Under the pieces are notes generated by a model. The model saw only the letters and a list, made by a program, of their open reading frames with translations, ran no database searches and was not told the origin of the DNA. 64,000 nt of DNA, from assembly GCF_022024115.1 (NCBI RefSeq), contig NZ_CP091792.1, forward strand, positions 3,162,001 through 3,226,000. The letters run 5' to 3'. The stretch comes from Prevotella communis (GTDB lineage: Bacteria; Bacteroidota; Bacteroidia; Bacteroidales; Bacteroidaceae). A program made the position numbers and the translations under genes. This document shows, piece by piece, positions 8,344 through 17,289 of this stretch. Each line of letters opens with the position of its first letter. Positions within the stretch are counted from its first letter, which is position 1.

Positions 8344-9777
8344 ATGGAAGTATTTCTGATAAAAGCCCTGCAGTTTCTGATGGCTATCAGTCTGCTGGTA
8401 CTGCTCCACGAACTGGGCCATTTCACGTTTGCAAAACTCTTCAAGGTACGTGTCTCAAGGTTCTACCTCTTCTTCAATCCTAAGTTCCACATCATGAGCA
8501 CCTACGACACCTGGGTACGCCGTCTGTTCAGACTGAAGCCCGAGGTGGTGCCCACCGTCAAGGACGAGGATGGCAAGGAGAAGAAAGAATATGTGGGAAC
8601 GGAATACGGACTGGGCTGGCTGCCCCTGGGTGGCTATTGTGCCATCGACGGTATGATTGACGAGACCAACCAGAAACTCTCTGAAGTAGCCCAGCCCTGG
8701 GAGTTCCGCACCAAGCCCACCTGGCAGCGTCTGCTGATTATGGTTGGTGGCGTGCTGGTCAACTTCCTGCTGGCTCTGTTTATCTATTCCATGGTGCTCT
8801 TCACATGGGGCGAGACATACGTTCCCCTGCAGAAGATGTCACAGGGAATGGAATTCAATGAACAGGCAAAAGCGATTGGTTTCCAGGATGGCGACATCCT
8901 GGTTTCTACCAACGAGAAGGACTTCAAGAAGGCTGATGCCGATATGTATCGCATGCTCTGCAACGCCGAGGAAGTTCATGTTCTGCGCCATGGCAAGCCC
9001 GTCACCATCCAGATGCCGGAAGGTCTCAGTCTGGTAGAGATGGCACAGACCATCCCCACCTTTGTACGTCCACTTCTTCCTGCCGTCATCGACAGCGTCA
9101 TTCCTGACACGCCGGCAGACAAGGTAGGATTGCTGAAGGGCGATAAGATCCTGGCAGCCAATAACCAGCAGGTAAAATCATTCTACGGCTTTACAGACGA
9201 ACTGACTCGCATGAACGATGTGCTGGCCTCAGCAAAGACACATGCAGACAGTATCAATGCACGTCTGCTGACAATCGTTTATCAGCGTGGCGAGAATATC
9301 GAGACCGCCTCTACCCTGCTGGCAGAAGACCTGAAGTTGGGCTTTGCTCCTGCTACTCTGTACGAGCCCACCACTTTCGAATATGGTTTCTTTGAGAGTT
9401 TCCCTGCAGGCATCAAGTATGGCTGGAACACCCTGAGCAGTTATGTGAGCGACCTAAAATACCTGTTCTCAAGCGACGGCGTGAAGCAGTTGGGTGGCTT
9501 TGGAGCTATCGGCAGCCTGTTCCCTTCAGCATGGGACTGGCACCAGTTCTGGTTGATGACAGCCTTCCTCAGCATCATCCTGGCCTTCATGAACATCCTG
9601 CCTATCCCCGCATTGGATGGTGGTCATGTGCTGTTCCTGCTCTACGAGATGATTACACGCAAGAAGCCCTCAGAGGATTTCCTCATCAAGGCTGAATACA
9701 TCGGTTTTGGAGCCCTGATTCTCTTGATGGTTGTAGCGAACATGAACGACATCCTGCGCTATCTGCACATCATGTAA
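8344..9777 (+). CDS. rseP: RseP-like site-2 intramembrane metalloprotease
   Basis: A 477-residue inner-membrane zinc protease of the site-2 protease family, which cleaves membrane-bound anti-sigma factors or signal-peptide remnants. The zinc motif HELGH lies in the first membrane segment (about residues 22-26). A PDZ domain covers about 235-300 (VIPDTPADKVGLLKGDKIL). The second catalytic motif NILPIPALDGGH is near residue 420 in a late membrane segment, and one more membrane helix follows. The PDZ region is interrupted and longer than in short homologues, as is usual in Bacteroidetes. Its 3' end overlaps the convergent comEC by eight bases. Confidence 0.92.
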   Translation: MEVFLIKALQFLMAISLLVLLHELGHFTFAKLFKVRVSRFYLFFNPKFHIMSTYDTWVRRLFRLKPEVVPTVKDEDGKEKKEYVGTEYGLGWLPLGGYCAIDGMIDETNQKLSEVAQPWEFRTKPTWQRLLIMVGGVLVNFLLALFIYSMVLFTWGETYVPLQKMSQGMEFNEQAKAIGFQDGDILVSTNEKDFKKADADMYRMLCNAEEVHVLRHGKPVTIQMPEGLSLVEMAQTIPTFVRPLLPAVIDSVIPDTPADKVGLLKGDKILAANNQQVKSFYGFTDELTRMNDVLASAKTHADSINARLLTIVYQRGENIETASTLLAEDLKLGFAPATLYEPTTFEYGFFESFPAGIKYGWNTLSSYVSDLKYLFSSDGVKQLGGFGAIGSLFPSAWDWHQFWLMTAFLSIILAFMNILPIPALDGGHVLFLLYEMITRKKPSEDFLIKAEYIGFGALILLMVVANMNDILRYLHIM

Positions 9778-10936
9778 TGGGTGGCACCCGCTGTAGTATT
9801 CGTAAGGAGAAATAGACACAGAAGAATACTACATACAAAAGACATATCTGAAGAACTGACGGATGAAGACCGTCAATACTTGCACAAGGCATTTGGGAAA
9901 CCCACCCAAGTGCCTTGTTCAGTATACCCACAAAGCCTAACAGTACTGGAGCCAGCGAAGGTATCATCACCACGAGTAAGGCACCATACAGAATCATCGT
10001 GGCTGCAGGAATCACGATAAAGTTAGTCAGCAGGAAATAAGTAGAGAAGCGTCCGAAGTAAAAGGCAATCAGAGGTGCCACACCTACCTGTGCTGCCACA
10101 GAGAGTCCCACCATATTATATATATAGTGCTGCAGCGGACGCCCTTCGAAATAATGTTCAGGGAAGAAACTCTCAAACAAGGGCATCAGCAGCAGGATGG
10201 CCAGGACCGCCGAGAACGATAGCTGGAAGCCGATATCGAATAAAGAGGCAGGATTCACCAATAGCATCACGATAGCCGTGAAGCACAGGATATTCACGGG
10301 AGAGCGGTGACGTCCACCCACAGAGAACAGGGCGTAGATACTAATCATCGTAGCCGAACGGACCACGCTCGTTGACAGTCCCGTCAAGAAGGCAAAGGCC
10401 CAGATGCTCAGGATAATAGCCACCTGCGACAGCCAGAAGCGTCTTCTACCTAAAGTCAGTCGGAAAAGCAGAAGATAAATAATGCCCAGATGCAAGCCAC
10501 TAAGGGCCAGGATATGCGAGGCGCCCGTCTTTGAGTAGGTCTCTCGCAGTTCTTTGGTCAGGGCCGACTTATCTCCCAGCGTCATAGCAGCCAGCACAGC
10601 ATACTCATCATCCGCCGCCGACGACGTCCTGTAGCGGTCTAACAATGTCTGTCGGTAATCCAGGCATCGCTGCTGTACACGTTCCATGCGAGAGAGAGGC
10701 CGTTGCGCGGTGAGCGACGGTACCTTTCGCTGGTGGCGATGCGGCCTTTCAGCACGCTGCCCTACCAGCATACCCATCAAGAAAAAGCACAATAGGACAG
10801 CCATACTCTGTACTAGTGCCCAACGGTGGAGCAGCCACGCCATCAGGATACAGACAATCAACAACGTCAGGATGATACCCGCATGAGGTATCATGGGCGC
10901 CACAATGATACCTATAGCCATGCTTACAGCTGGCAT
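9770..10936 (-). CDS. Minimal ComEC/Rec2-like competence channel protein
   Basis: A polytopic membrane protein (388 residues) containing the ComEC competence domain: LALSGLHLGI near residue 152 is the family signature, followed by many hydrophobic helices and the FDIGFQLSFSAV motif. ComEC forms the inner-membrane channel for single-stranded DNA uptake. Full-length members are about 600-800 residues, with an N-terminal OB region and a C-terminal metallo-beta-lactamase domain. Both are absent or nearly so here. The longest frame begins at a TTG at 10981, but that codon overlaps a -7 box (10979-10986), so I prefer the ATG at 10936. A GTG at 10972 is also possible. Confidence 0.8.
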   Translation of the reverse strand: MPAVSMAIGIIVAPMIPHAGIILTLLIVCILMAWLLHRWALVQSMAVLLCFFLMGMLVGQRAERPHRHQRKVPSLTAQRPLSRMERVQQRCLDYRQTLLDRYRTSSAADDEYAVLAAMTLGDKSALTKELRETYSKTGASHILALSGLHLGIIYLLLFRLTLGRRRFWLSQVAIILSIWAFAFLTGLSTSVVRSATMISIYALFSVGGRHRSPVNILCFTAIVMLLVNPASLFDIGFQLSFSAVLAILLLMPLFESFFPEHYFEGRPLQHYIYNMVGLSVAAQVGVAPLIAFYFGRFSTYFLLTNFIVIPAATMILYGALLVVMIPSLAPVLLGFVGILNKALGWVSQMPCASIDGLHPSVLQICLLYVVFFCVYFSLRILQRVPPIT

Positions 10937-10978
10937 CAATAAAGGTACTGTTTCCGTTATCCTCTGTTTCACAGCATG

Positions 10979-11009
10979 CAAAAGTACAGAAAAAAAATGG
11001 TGTAGGCAA
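10979..11009 (-). promoter_or_regulatory. Promoter of comEC
   Basis: On the minus strand, TACTTTTG (10979-10986) matches the -7 element and TTG (11007-11009) lies 20 bp upstream as a -33 element. The -33 falls inside the stem of the upstream terminator-like inverted repeat. Confidence 0.6.
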
Positions 11010-11034
11010 TCATTACAACATTTATTTGCCTACA
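10989..11034 (-). terminator. Terminator of the eight-gene efflux operon
   Basis: The inverted repeat TGTAGGCAA / TTGCCTACA (11026-11034 and 11001-11009) has a 16-nt loop and, on the minus strand, is followed by CCA and a run of eight T. It lies 190 bp beyond the tolC stop and overlaps the -33 region of comEC. Confidence 0.65.
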
Positions 11035-11130
11035 ATTCAACTTTTACATAGCAAGAAAATCTATTTTCATGGCATGAGAACAACAGCCCGTGCCACAAAA
11101 AAAAGCAAGCCATCACACACGTAAAAAGCG

Positions 11131-11209
11131 TTCCACGACGTGGGATAAGAATTCCACGACGTGGTACAAATATCCCACGACGTGGAACAAGTATTTCACG
11201 TCGTGGGAC
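11131..11209. repeat. Array of four CCACGACGTGG palindromes with 21-bp period
   Basis: CCACGACGTGG occurs at 11133-11143, 11154-11164 and 11175-11185, and in reverse orientation (CACGTCGTGG) at 11197-11206. The first three start exactly 21 bp apart, two turns of B-DNA, so all would face the same side of the helix. The linkers are A/T-rich. The array lies between the tolC stop and its terminator, so it is also in the 3' untranslated RNA of the efflux operon. Confidence 0.85.
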
Positions 11210-11226
11210 AAATTAAGACTGCGCGA

Positions 11227-12552
11227 TTAAAGTTTTAAGGTCTGCCCTGAATAGAAACGGATAAGGGCCAACTGATAAAGATACTCGTAACGAGCCTGCG
11301 TCAAGTCGCTCTCCGACTTCAGCCAGTTATTCTTTGCCTCATTAAACTCCGTAATCGTGGACTTGCCCTGCTCATACTTTGCCTGAGTCAAACGGAAAGC
11401 CGTCTCACTGCTCTCGCTGGCCTGCAGACTGCTTGTCAGCTTCTGATTGGCAGCAACCGCATTGTAATACACCTGCTGAATCTCCTTATACAAAGCCTTC
11501 TTCGTATTGTCAAGCTGCAACGTCTGGTTCTCGCGGTCCAACTTAGCCGAACGGACACTATTGCGTGTCTGGAAACGGTTGAAGATGGGGATATTCAGGT
11601 TGAAGCCCAGATACTGACTGAAGTTATTCTTCATCTGCGTAGAGAAGTCATCAGCCTTGAAACCAGAGGTCTTGTAATAGTTAGAACCCAGTCCGGCACT
11701 GAAGCTCAATGTAGGATAATAGCCTGCCTGTGCAATCTTGATACTGTTCTCCGTAGCACGCAGACGCAGCTGCTGTGCCTGAATTTCCGGTTTGGTGGCC
11801 AAGGCATCGGCATAGATGTCATCAGGAGTCGCGATAATATCGCGACCTACAGAACTGATTTCAGGACGGACCACGGAAAAGCCCTCAGGACTTTCCAGTT
11901 CCAGCAGTTGCGTCATAGACAGAATCGCCAACTGCAGGTTATTATTAGCCTGTGTCGCTGTCAACTGACTCTGCGCCAGCGTAGCCTTCTGCTGGGCAAG
12001 TTCTGCCTCACTGGCCCTGCCGATATTGAGGAGCGCCTGCAGACGAGCCACCTGTGCGCTGTCGATACTGATCTGACGAAGAGCCACATCAGCTATCTCC
12101 ATATCATAGAGTATCTGCACATAGGCCTGCGCCACCTGCGTACGGATATCATTCTTCGCCTTCTCCAGGTCCTGCGTAGCAGCCTCAAGGTTCAACTGGT
12201 TCAGTTTGATATTATTAGGTATCTGGAAACCAGTAAACAACGGCACACTCGTACCCAACGAGAACGAGGTAGACGAGGTATTGGTATTCGTGTACGTATT
12301 CTGAGCTGTCAGTCCACGTCCGAAGGAGAAGTTCTGACCAGCACTGCCACTCAAATCAGGCAGGCGCTGGTTCCTGGCAGTCGAGAGCTGAATCTCCTGC
12401 TGGCGACACTGGTTCTCCTGTTGCTTGATGGTGATATTATGCTCTACGGCATAATCGCAACATTGTTCCAGTGACCAAGGCTGCGTCTGAGCATGCATGG
12501 GCATAGCAAACAACACAGCAAGCAGTCCAAGTATTACAATAATGATTGGCAT
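11227..12552 (-). CDS. TolC family outer-membrane efflux protein
   Basis: A 441-residue outer-membrane channel. A signal peptide covers about residues 1-21 (ending MHAQ), followed by two outer-membrane efflux repeats with long helices (for example about 30-210 and 240-430) and the typical start PWSLEQCCDYAVEHNI. It forms the exit duct of a tripartite efflux pump and is the last gene of the operon, five bases after the periplasmic adaptor. No lipobox is seen. A paralogue heads the second efflux operon at 38887. Confidence 0.93.
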   Translation of the reverse strand: MPIIIVILGLLAVLFAMPMHAQTQPWSLEQCCDYAVEHNITIKQQENQCRQQEIQLSTARNQRLPDLSGSAGQNFSFGRGLTAQNTYTNTNTSSTSFSLGTSVPLFTGFQIPNNIKLNQLNLEAATQDLEKAKNDIRTQVAQAYVQILYDMEIADVALRQISIDSAQVARLQALLNIGRASEAELAQQKATLAQSQLTATQANNNLQLAILSMTQLLELESPEGFSVVRPEISSVGRDIIATPDDIYADALATKPEIQAQQLRLRATENSIKIAQAGYYPTLSFSAGLGSNYYKTSGFKADDFSTQMKNNFSQYLGFNLNIPIFNRFQTRNSVRSAKLDRENQTLQLDNTKKALYKEIQQVYYNAVAANQKLTSSLQASESSETAFRLTQAKYEQGKSTITEFNEAKNNWLKSESDLTQARYEYLYQLALIRFYSGQTLKL

Positions 12553-12557
12553 AATAA

Positions 12558-13673
12558 TTACTCGTTTTTATCGTCTTCTGAAATAATCTGCGGGCCACGC
12601 ACCTTCTGGTCTTTCTTCAGGCCCTTTCTAATCTCAATATTCACGCCGTCACTGAGGCCTGTCACCACAGCCTGACGCTCGTAGGTCTTCTGCTTGCCCT
12701 CACCCTTCACCACATAGACGAAGGTGGAGTCGCCCACGAACTCGATAGCACTCTCAGGCACACAGAGCACATTGTTGGCCTCAGCCAATACAATCTCGGC
12801 ATTGGCGCTATAGCCAGAACGAATCTTACCATCGGAAGGTACAACAACAGCCGCCTTGATCTCAAACTGATTGGCACCGTTGCTCTCAGTAGCCTTTGGC
12901 GAGATATACTCCAGCACGGCATCAAACTGCAGGTCCTGCAGGGCACCAATGGTAATCTTCATGGGCACGCCGATAGCCAACTGTCCCACTTCCGTCTCGT
13001 CGATATTTCCACGGAAGATGAGGTCATTCATATTAGCCACCGTAGCAATCGTCGTACCATCATTGAAGGTGTTTGAGTTAATCACCGAGTTACCCACCTT
13101 GACAGGGATATCCAGGATGATACCGCTAATCGTTGAACGAATCAGCGTGCTCGATGCAGAAGCGTTCGACTTCGACACACCATCACGCACCACCTGCAGG
13201 GCATCCACAGCAGCGGCTTTCTCTTCCTGAGCCTGCTTCAACTGCTGACGCGCCTTCTCATAATCCTCGTCACTCACCAGTTTTTGGTCATGCAGATTCT
13301 TCGTGCGGGCATAGTCGGTCTCTACCTGTTTCAGGTTGATATCAGCCAGTCGCACACGACTCTCTGCACTCGACAGCTGTCCCATATCAGGAATCACCTT
13401 TACCTTGGCAATCACCTCGCCCTGCTCCACACGGTCGCCAGGCTGCTTCATCAGTTCAGCGATGATACCACTAATCTGAGGTTTTACGTTGACCTCATTA
13501 CGAGGCTCTATCTTACCCGTAATGATAGTTGTCTTACGGATGCTGTCCGTAGCAGTTGAGAACTCCGAATACTGAATCTCCTTTGGCTGACTCTTCTGCC
13601 ACAGGAATACGAAAGTTCCGATGAAAATCAGCGCCACAATAGCAGCGATGACCAGTTTGAAATACTTTTTCAT
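12558..13673 (-). CDS. MacA-like periplasmic adaptor (membrane fusion) protein
   Basis: A 371-residue adaptor linking the inner-membrane ABC transporter to TolC. One N-terminal membrane anchor (about residues 7-24) is followed by a split biotinyl-lipoyl domain (VKPQISGIIAELMKQPGDRVEQGEVIAKV near 63), a coiled-coil hairpin (about 100-165, Lys/Gln/Glu-rich) and a beta-barrel domain. It follows two MacB-like permeases, with a repeat-filled gap of about 50 bp. The substrate cannot be read from the sequence. Confidence 0.92.
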   Translation of the reverse strand: MKKYFKLVIAAIVALIFIGTFVFLWQKSQPKEIQYSEFSTATDSIRKTTIITGKIEPRNEVNVKPQISGIIAELMKQPGDRVEQGEVIAKVKVIPDMGQLSSAESRVRLADINLKQVETDYARTKNLHDQKLVSDEDYEKARQQLKQAQEEKAAAVDALQVVRDGVSKSNASASSTLIRSTISGIILDIPVKVGNSVINSNTFNDGTTIATVANMNDLIFRGNIDETEVGQLAIGVPMKITIGALQDLQFDAVLEYISPKATESNGANQFEIKAAVVVPSDGKIRSGYSANAEIVLAEANNVLCVPESAIEFVGDSTFVYVVKGEGKQKTYERQAVVTGLSDGVNIEIRKGLKKDQKVRGPQIISEDDKNE

Positions 13674-13683
13674 ATCTATATCC

Positions 13684-13727
13684 TTTTATTTTTTTTACCC
13701 TTTTACTTTTTCACCTTTTTACCCTTA
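13684..13727 (-). repeat. Repeat family C (GGTAAAAA units) between permease and adaptor genes
   Basis: On the minus strand the tract reads TAAGGGTAAAAAGGTGAAAA and continues AGTAAAAGGGTAAAA. It begins at the TAA of the permease gene and repeats TAA at intervals of seven to nine bases. A similar tract is at 47811-47846. Confidence 0.6.
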
Positions 13728-14972
13728 CTCGTCTCTCATAGCATCTACCGGTTTGATGCTCATAGCGCGTGCAGCAGGCGCCAATCCGGCCAGCACACCC
13801 ATCGCCGCAATAGCGAGCGCAGCAAAGATAGCCGTCCAGAAGCCTACCTGGAAGTGGGCAGCCAGGATACCATCCTCTGTATTGGCCAGTTCCAACATCT
13901 GCAGAATCATCACGGCAAAGAGGATACCACTCATGCCTGCCACCATCGTCAGTACAATACTCTCGGAGATAATCTGCGAGAGAATCATCTTGGGCGTGGC
14001 ACCAATAGCACGACGGATACCTATCTCAATGGTTCGCTCGCGCACGGTGACCATCATGATATTCGACACACCGATGGCGCCAGCCAGCAAAGTGCCCAGG
14101 CCAACGAGCCAAATCAGGAAGTTGACACCCTTAAACAGACTGTCAAGCATCTGGAAAAGCACCTCTGTATTAAACACCATCACACCCTGTTCATCCTCTG
14201 GGTCAATGGTATGGGCACGGGCTATCGTCTCACGGATACGGTCTGTGACAGTTGACATCACCACACCCTTCTTACCCGTTACGGCTATCATGTGCACATT
14301 CTGTCCCATGTTATAAGTCTGTTGCATCAGTGTGATAGGCAGGAGCATCGTGGTGCCCGATTCGCCACCGAAGCTAATACCTTCGGCAGAACTATAGTCA
14401 ACACCCACAATCTGGTAATAGACAGAGTCAACACGGATGAAACTGCCACAGGGGTCACCACCTCCAGGAAAGAGATCCTTATAGGTCTTCTTCTGAATGA
14501 CGCACACCTTACGACGCTGTGCCACATCCATATCGTTGAGGTAGCGCCCATAGCGCATCTTAGGTTCACTCACTCGCTGATAGTCCTCCTGCACACCGTT
14601 GATACTGACAGTGGTCTTACGATCACCGAAATAGGCCGTACCACCATTAGAGAAAAGCACAGGACTCACCACTTCGAGTTCAGGTATGCGACTTTTCAGA
14701 CGTTGCACGTCCTTGTACTCCATATCCCATCGACGCCCCTTGCGAAAACCCTTGTAAGCCTTTGTGGTAGGTTGTGCCCAAATCATAGCACTATTGGTAG
14801 CGAACCCCTCGAAGTTCTGATTGAGCAATTCCTTCATACCCTGTCCGCCTCCAATCAGCGCCACAAGCATGAAGACACCCCAAAACACCCCGAAGCCCGT
14901 CAGGAACGAACGACTCTTATTGCGCGTCAGCGTGTCGAGAATCTCTCTATATGTATCTATATCTAATCTCAT
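13725..14972 (-). CDS. MacB-like ABC transporter permease
   Basis: A 415-residue inner-membrane protein with the MacB architecture: one N-terminal membrane helix (about residues 20-42), a periplasmic core domain (about 45-260), then an FtsX domain with three C-terminal helices. The conserved motif TVRERTIEIGIRRAIGATP lies near residues 308-326. The ATPase is encoded separately upstream. It is the second of two paralogous permeases in this operon, which suggests a heterodimer. Its stop codon is the first codon of a family C repeat. Confidence 0.9.
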   Translation of the reverse strand: MRLDIDTYREILDTLTRNKSRSFLTGFGVFWGVFMLVALIGGGQGMKELLNQNFEGFATNSAMIWAQPTTKAYKGFRKGRRWDMEYKDVQRLKSRIPELEVVSPVLFSNGGTAYFGDRKTTVSINGVQEDYQRVSEPKMRYGRYLNDMDVAQRRKVCVIQKKTYKDLFPGGGDPCGSFIRVDSVYYQIVGVDYSSAEGISFGGESGTTMLLPITLMQQTYNMGQNVHMIAVTGKKGVVMSTVTDRIRETIARAHTIDPEDEQGVMVFNTEVLFQMLDSLFKGVNFLIWLVGLGTLLAGAIGVSNIMMVTVRERTIEIGIRRAIGATPKMILSQIISESIVLTMVAGMSGILFAVMILQMLELANTEDGILAAHFQVGFWTAIFAALAIAAMGVLAGLAPAARAMSIKPVDAMRDE

Positions 14973-14991
14973 ATCAGTTCACAGTTCATTA

Positions 14992-16230
14992 TTAGTCGGC
15001 ACGGAGTGCTTCTATGGGACGGATTCTACTTGCTTTAAAGGCAGGAATAAGCCCTGCAATAGTACCTGCGATAATCATGACCATCGTTGCCTCAAAGCAC
15101 ACATCGAGCCCCACCGTGGGGTCCAGGAACATGGTGGCCTTGAACAGACCTGCATCCACCTTCGTATGACCCAAAGTGGCATCCATATACTCATTGGCAG
15201 CAATGCCGAGAATCATACCGATATAACCAAAGATAGTGGTGATGATGATACTCTCGATGATAATCAACTTCAGGATGCTCCAAGGTTTGGCACCAATAGC
15301 CTTACGGATACCAAATTCATGGGTACGCTCCTTCACCGTTATCAGCATGATATTCGAGACACCCACGATGCCACTCAGCAACGTGAAGAGTCCCACTACC
15401 CACAGGGCCGTACGGATAATACCGATACCTTTCTGCATCTGCAAGTTCTGCGTGTAGCGGTTCCACAACCAGATAGCACTTTCGTCATCTGGATGGGCTT
15501 GATGTGCCGTATTGATGCGCTGACGGTATTCCTTTTCAAAGGCCTCGTTATCACCTTCCGTCTCCAACCCGTGGAAAGTGAACTCTATGCGTCCTGCGTC
15601 ATCCGTCTTGGCACCATAAATACTTTTGATAGTGCTATAGGCAGAAAACATATCAGCGCGTCCGTTCTCCTGTTCTTTGTAGATACCCACAATCTTAAAG
15701 GCGAAATTTCCCACCTTCACATACTGTCCTACATGCGTTTTGAGTTCTTTTGCCTGTTTGTTACTAATGACCAGCACCTTACGTTTTCCGTTGATATCAA
15801 TAGTGTTGATAAAGCGTCCTTGTAACATTTCCACCTTATCAATCTTGATATGATTAGGATAGACACCAGCAATCGAACCCGTCAGATACTGCTGTCCGTT
15901 GCTCACCATACCAGAAGTACGATATTGGGCACCCACCTCATCAATAACGGTCTGAAACTCTTCACTGCTAATGTCGATGTCGCGTGCCTTCAGGTTGATC
16001 CAACGCCCCTCCTGCATACCCTGATAAGGCATAGACGTTTCACCACCATAGACCACCATTGAGTTGCTCAGGAAGCGATTCATCTGTGTCATATTGGCAT
16101 TGATGAGTCCATTACCAGCTCCCAGCAGCACGATGAGCATAAAGATGCCCCATGCTACAGCAAAACCGGTCAGTCCCGTACGCAACTTATTGCGACGTGC
16201 CGTCTGCCATATCTCATTCAATAATTCCAT
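14992..16230 (-). CDS. MacB-like ABC transporter permease
   Basis: A 412-residue permease paralogous to the next gene: an N-terminal helix (TGFAVAWGIFMLIVLLGAG), a MacB periplasmic core, and a C-terminal FtsX domain with TVKERTHEFGIRKAIGAKP near residue 300. A longer frame starts at a GTG at 16269, but the ATG at 16230 (MELLNEIW) matches the usual family start and overlaps the ATPase gene by only 17 bp. It probably pairs with the downstream paralogue and the ATPase at 16214. Confidence 0.9.
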   Translation of the reverse strand: MELLNEIWQTARRNKLRTGLTGFAVAWGIFMLIVLLGAGNGLINANMTQMNRFLSNSMVVYGGETSMPYQGMQEGRWINLKARDIDISSEEFQTVIDEVGAQYRTSGMVSNGQQYLTGSIAGVYPNHIKIDKVEMLQGRFINTIDINGKRKVLVISNKQAKELKTHVGQYVKVGNFAFKIVGIYKEQENGRADMFSAYSTIKSIYGAKTDDAGRIEFTFHGLETEGDNEAFEKEYRQRINTAHQAHPDDESAIWLWNRYTQNLQMQKGIGIIRTALWVVGLFTLLSGIVGVSNIMLITVKERTHEFGIRKAIGAKPWSILKLIIIESIIITTIFGYIGMILGIAANEYMDATLGHTKVDAGLFKATMFLDPTVGLDVCFEATMVMIIAGTIAGLIPAFKASRIRPIEALRAD

Positions 16231-16873
16231 CCTTGATACGAATAATGCGATTGGTTTGCTCTGCCACACCTGGGTCGTGGGTCACGATGACCTGTGTGAT
16301 ATGTTCCTGAGCATTCAGATCTTTGAGCAGCTGCATCACCTCAACAGAGGTCTTCGAGTCGAGCGCACCTGTTGGCTCGTCGGCCAGAATCATCTGTGGT
16401 TTTGTAATCAAAGCACGGGCTATGGCCACACGCTGTTTCTGTCCACCCGAGAGTTCATTGGGATAGTGGCCGGCCCAGTCTTTTAAACCCAGGCGCTCCA
16501 AGTATTCCATGGCAAGGGTGTGTCGCTTCTTACGCGACACACCTTGATAAAAGAGCGGCAACTCCACATTTTCCACAGCATTCTTAAACGAGATGAGATT
16601 AAACGACTGGAATATAAATCCAATCATGTGATTACGATACTCGGCAGCCTTGCTCTCGGAGAGGTTCCAGATACGCACGCCATTCAGGGTGTAGAGTCCC
16701 GAGTCGTAGTTGTCGAGGATACCCAGGATATTCAGCAAGGTGGACTTGCCCGAACCTGAGGCACCCATGATACTCACGAACTCGCCTGCCTCGATGTCGA
16801 GGTTGATTCCTTTCAGTACATGCAAGGGCTGAGCACCAAAGTAAGTCTTGTTTACGTTTTCTAAGTGTATCAC
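16214..16873 (-). CDS. MacB/LolD-type ABC transporter ATP-binding protein
   Basis: A 219-residue ATPase energising the two MacB-like permeases. Walker [10 protein letters not shown] is at about residues 37-45, the signature LSGGQKQR near 140, Walker B MILADEP near 160, and the H-loop VTHD near 195. The only plausible start is a GTG (16871-16873), giving [11 protein letters not shown], which matches the family start. It follows the GntR regulator gene by about 45 bp. Confidence 0.93.
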   Translation of the reverse strand: MIHLENVNKTYFGAQPLHVLKGINLDIEAGEFVSIMGASGSGKSTLLNILGILDNYDSGLYTLNGVRIWNLSESKAAEYRNHMIGFIFQSFNLISFKNAVENVELPLFYQGVSRKKRHTLAMEYLERLGLKDWAGHYPNELSGGQKQRVAIARALITKPQMILADEPTGALDSKTSVEVMQLLKDLNAQEHITQVIVTHDPGVAEQTNRIIRIKDGIIE

Positions 16874-16917
16874 TTTGTTCTAGTTTACCTTTTTTATTTC
16901 GTTAGACGCAAGGATTG

Positions 16918-17289
16918 TCATGTTTGTTGCAAATCATACGCATCTTTAACATCTTCTAACGTTATGCCCAGCAACTGCATCTGTCGGAACAGTTCCGGCA
17001 GTTTCTCTTTCATGAACGCCTGCTTGCGTTCTTTCAAGATTTGCTTCTTGGCTCCTTTGGTAACAAAGTAGCCTAAGCCTCGTTTATTATATATAATGTT
17101 CGCGCGAGCCAACTCATCGTAGGCTTTGACGGCAGTATTAGTATTCACCTCCAAGAGTACGGCATACTCTCGAACAGAAGGAATACGGTCATCATCCTTA
17201 TATTTGTCTGCGAGAATCTCATCACAGAGGCGATCGGCCATCTGGATGTATATCGCTTTATCATTAGTAAAAATCATACGTTCAACCAT
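16918..17289 (-). CDS. GntR family (YtrA-type) transcriptional regulator
   Basis: A 123-residue repressor-type protein. An N-terminal winged helix-turn-helix (about residues 10-78, with IPSVREYAVLLEVNTNTAVKAYDEL as the recognition region) is followed by a short helical tail instead of a large effector domain, as in YtrA-type members. It overlaps the upstream membrane-protein gene by 16 bp and sits third in the operon. An AGTGTA-N12-TACACT site at the operon promoter closely resembles YtrA-type operators, so autoregulation of the pump operon is likely. Confidence 0.9.
   Translation of the reverse strand: MVERMIFTNDKAIYIQMADRLCDEILADKYKDDDRIPSVREYAVLLEVNTNTAVKAYDELARANIIYNKRGLGYFVTKGAKKQILKERKQAFMKEKLPELFRQMQLLGITLEDVKDAYDLQQT

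Noticed and set aside
10937..10981. TTG start extending comEC by 15 codons
   Set aside because: The codon lies inside the predicted -7 box, so it would be at or before the transcription start.
11131..11209. CRISPR-like array
   Set aside because: Units are 11 bp with about 10-bp linkers, one unit is reversed, and no cas genes are near; spacing is too short for CRISPR.
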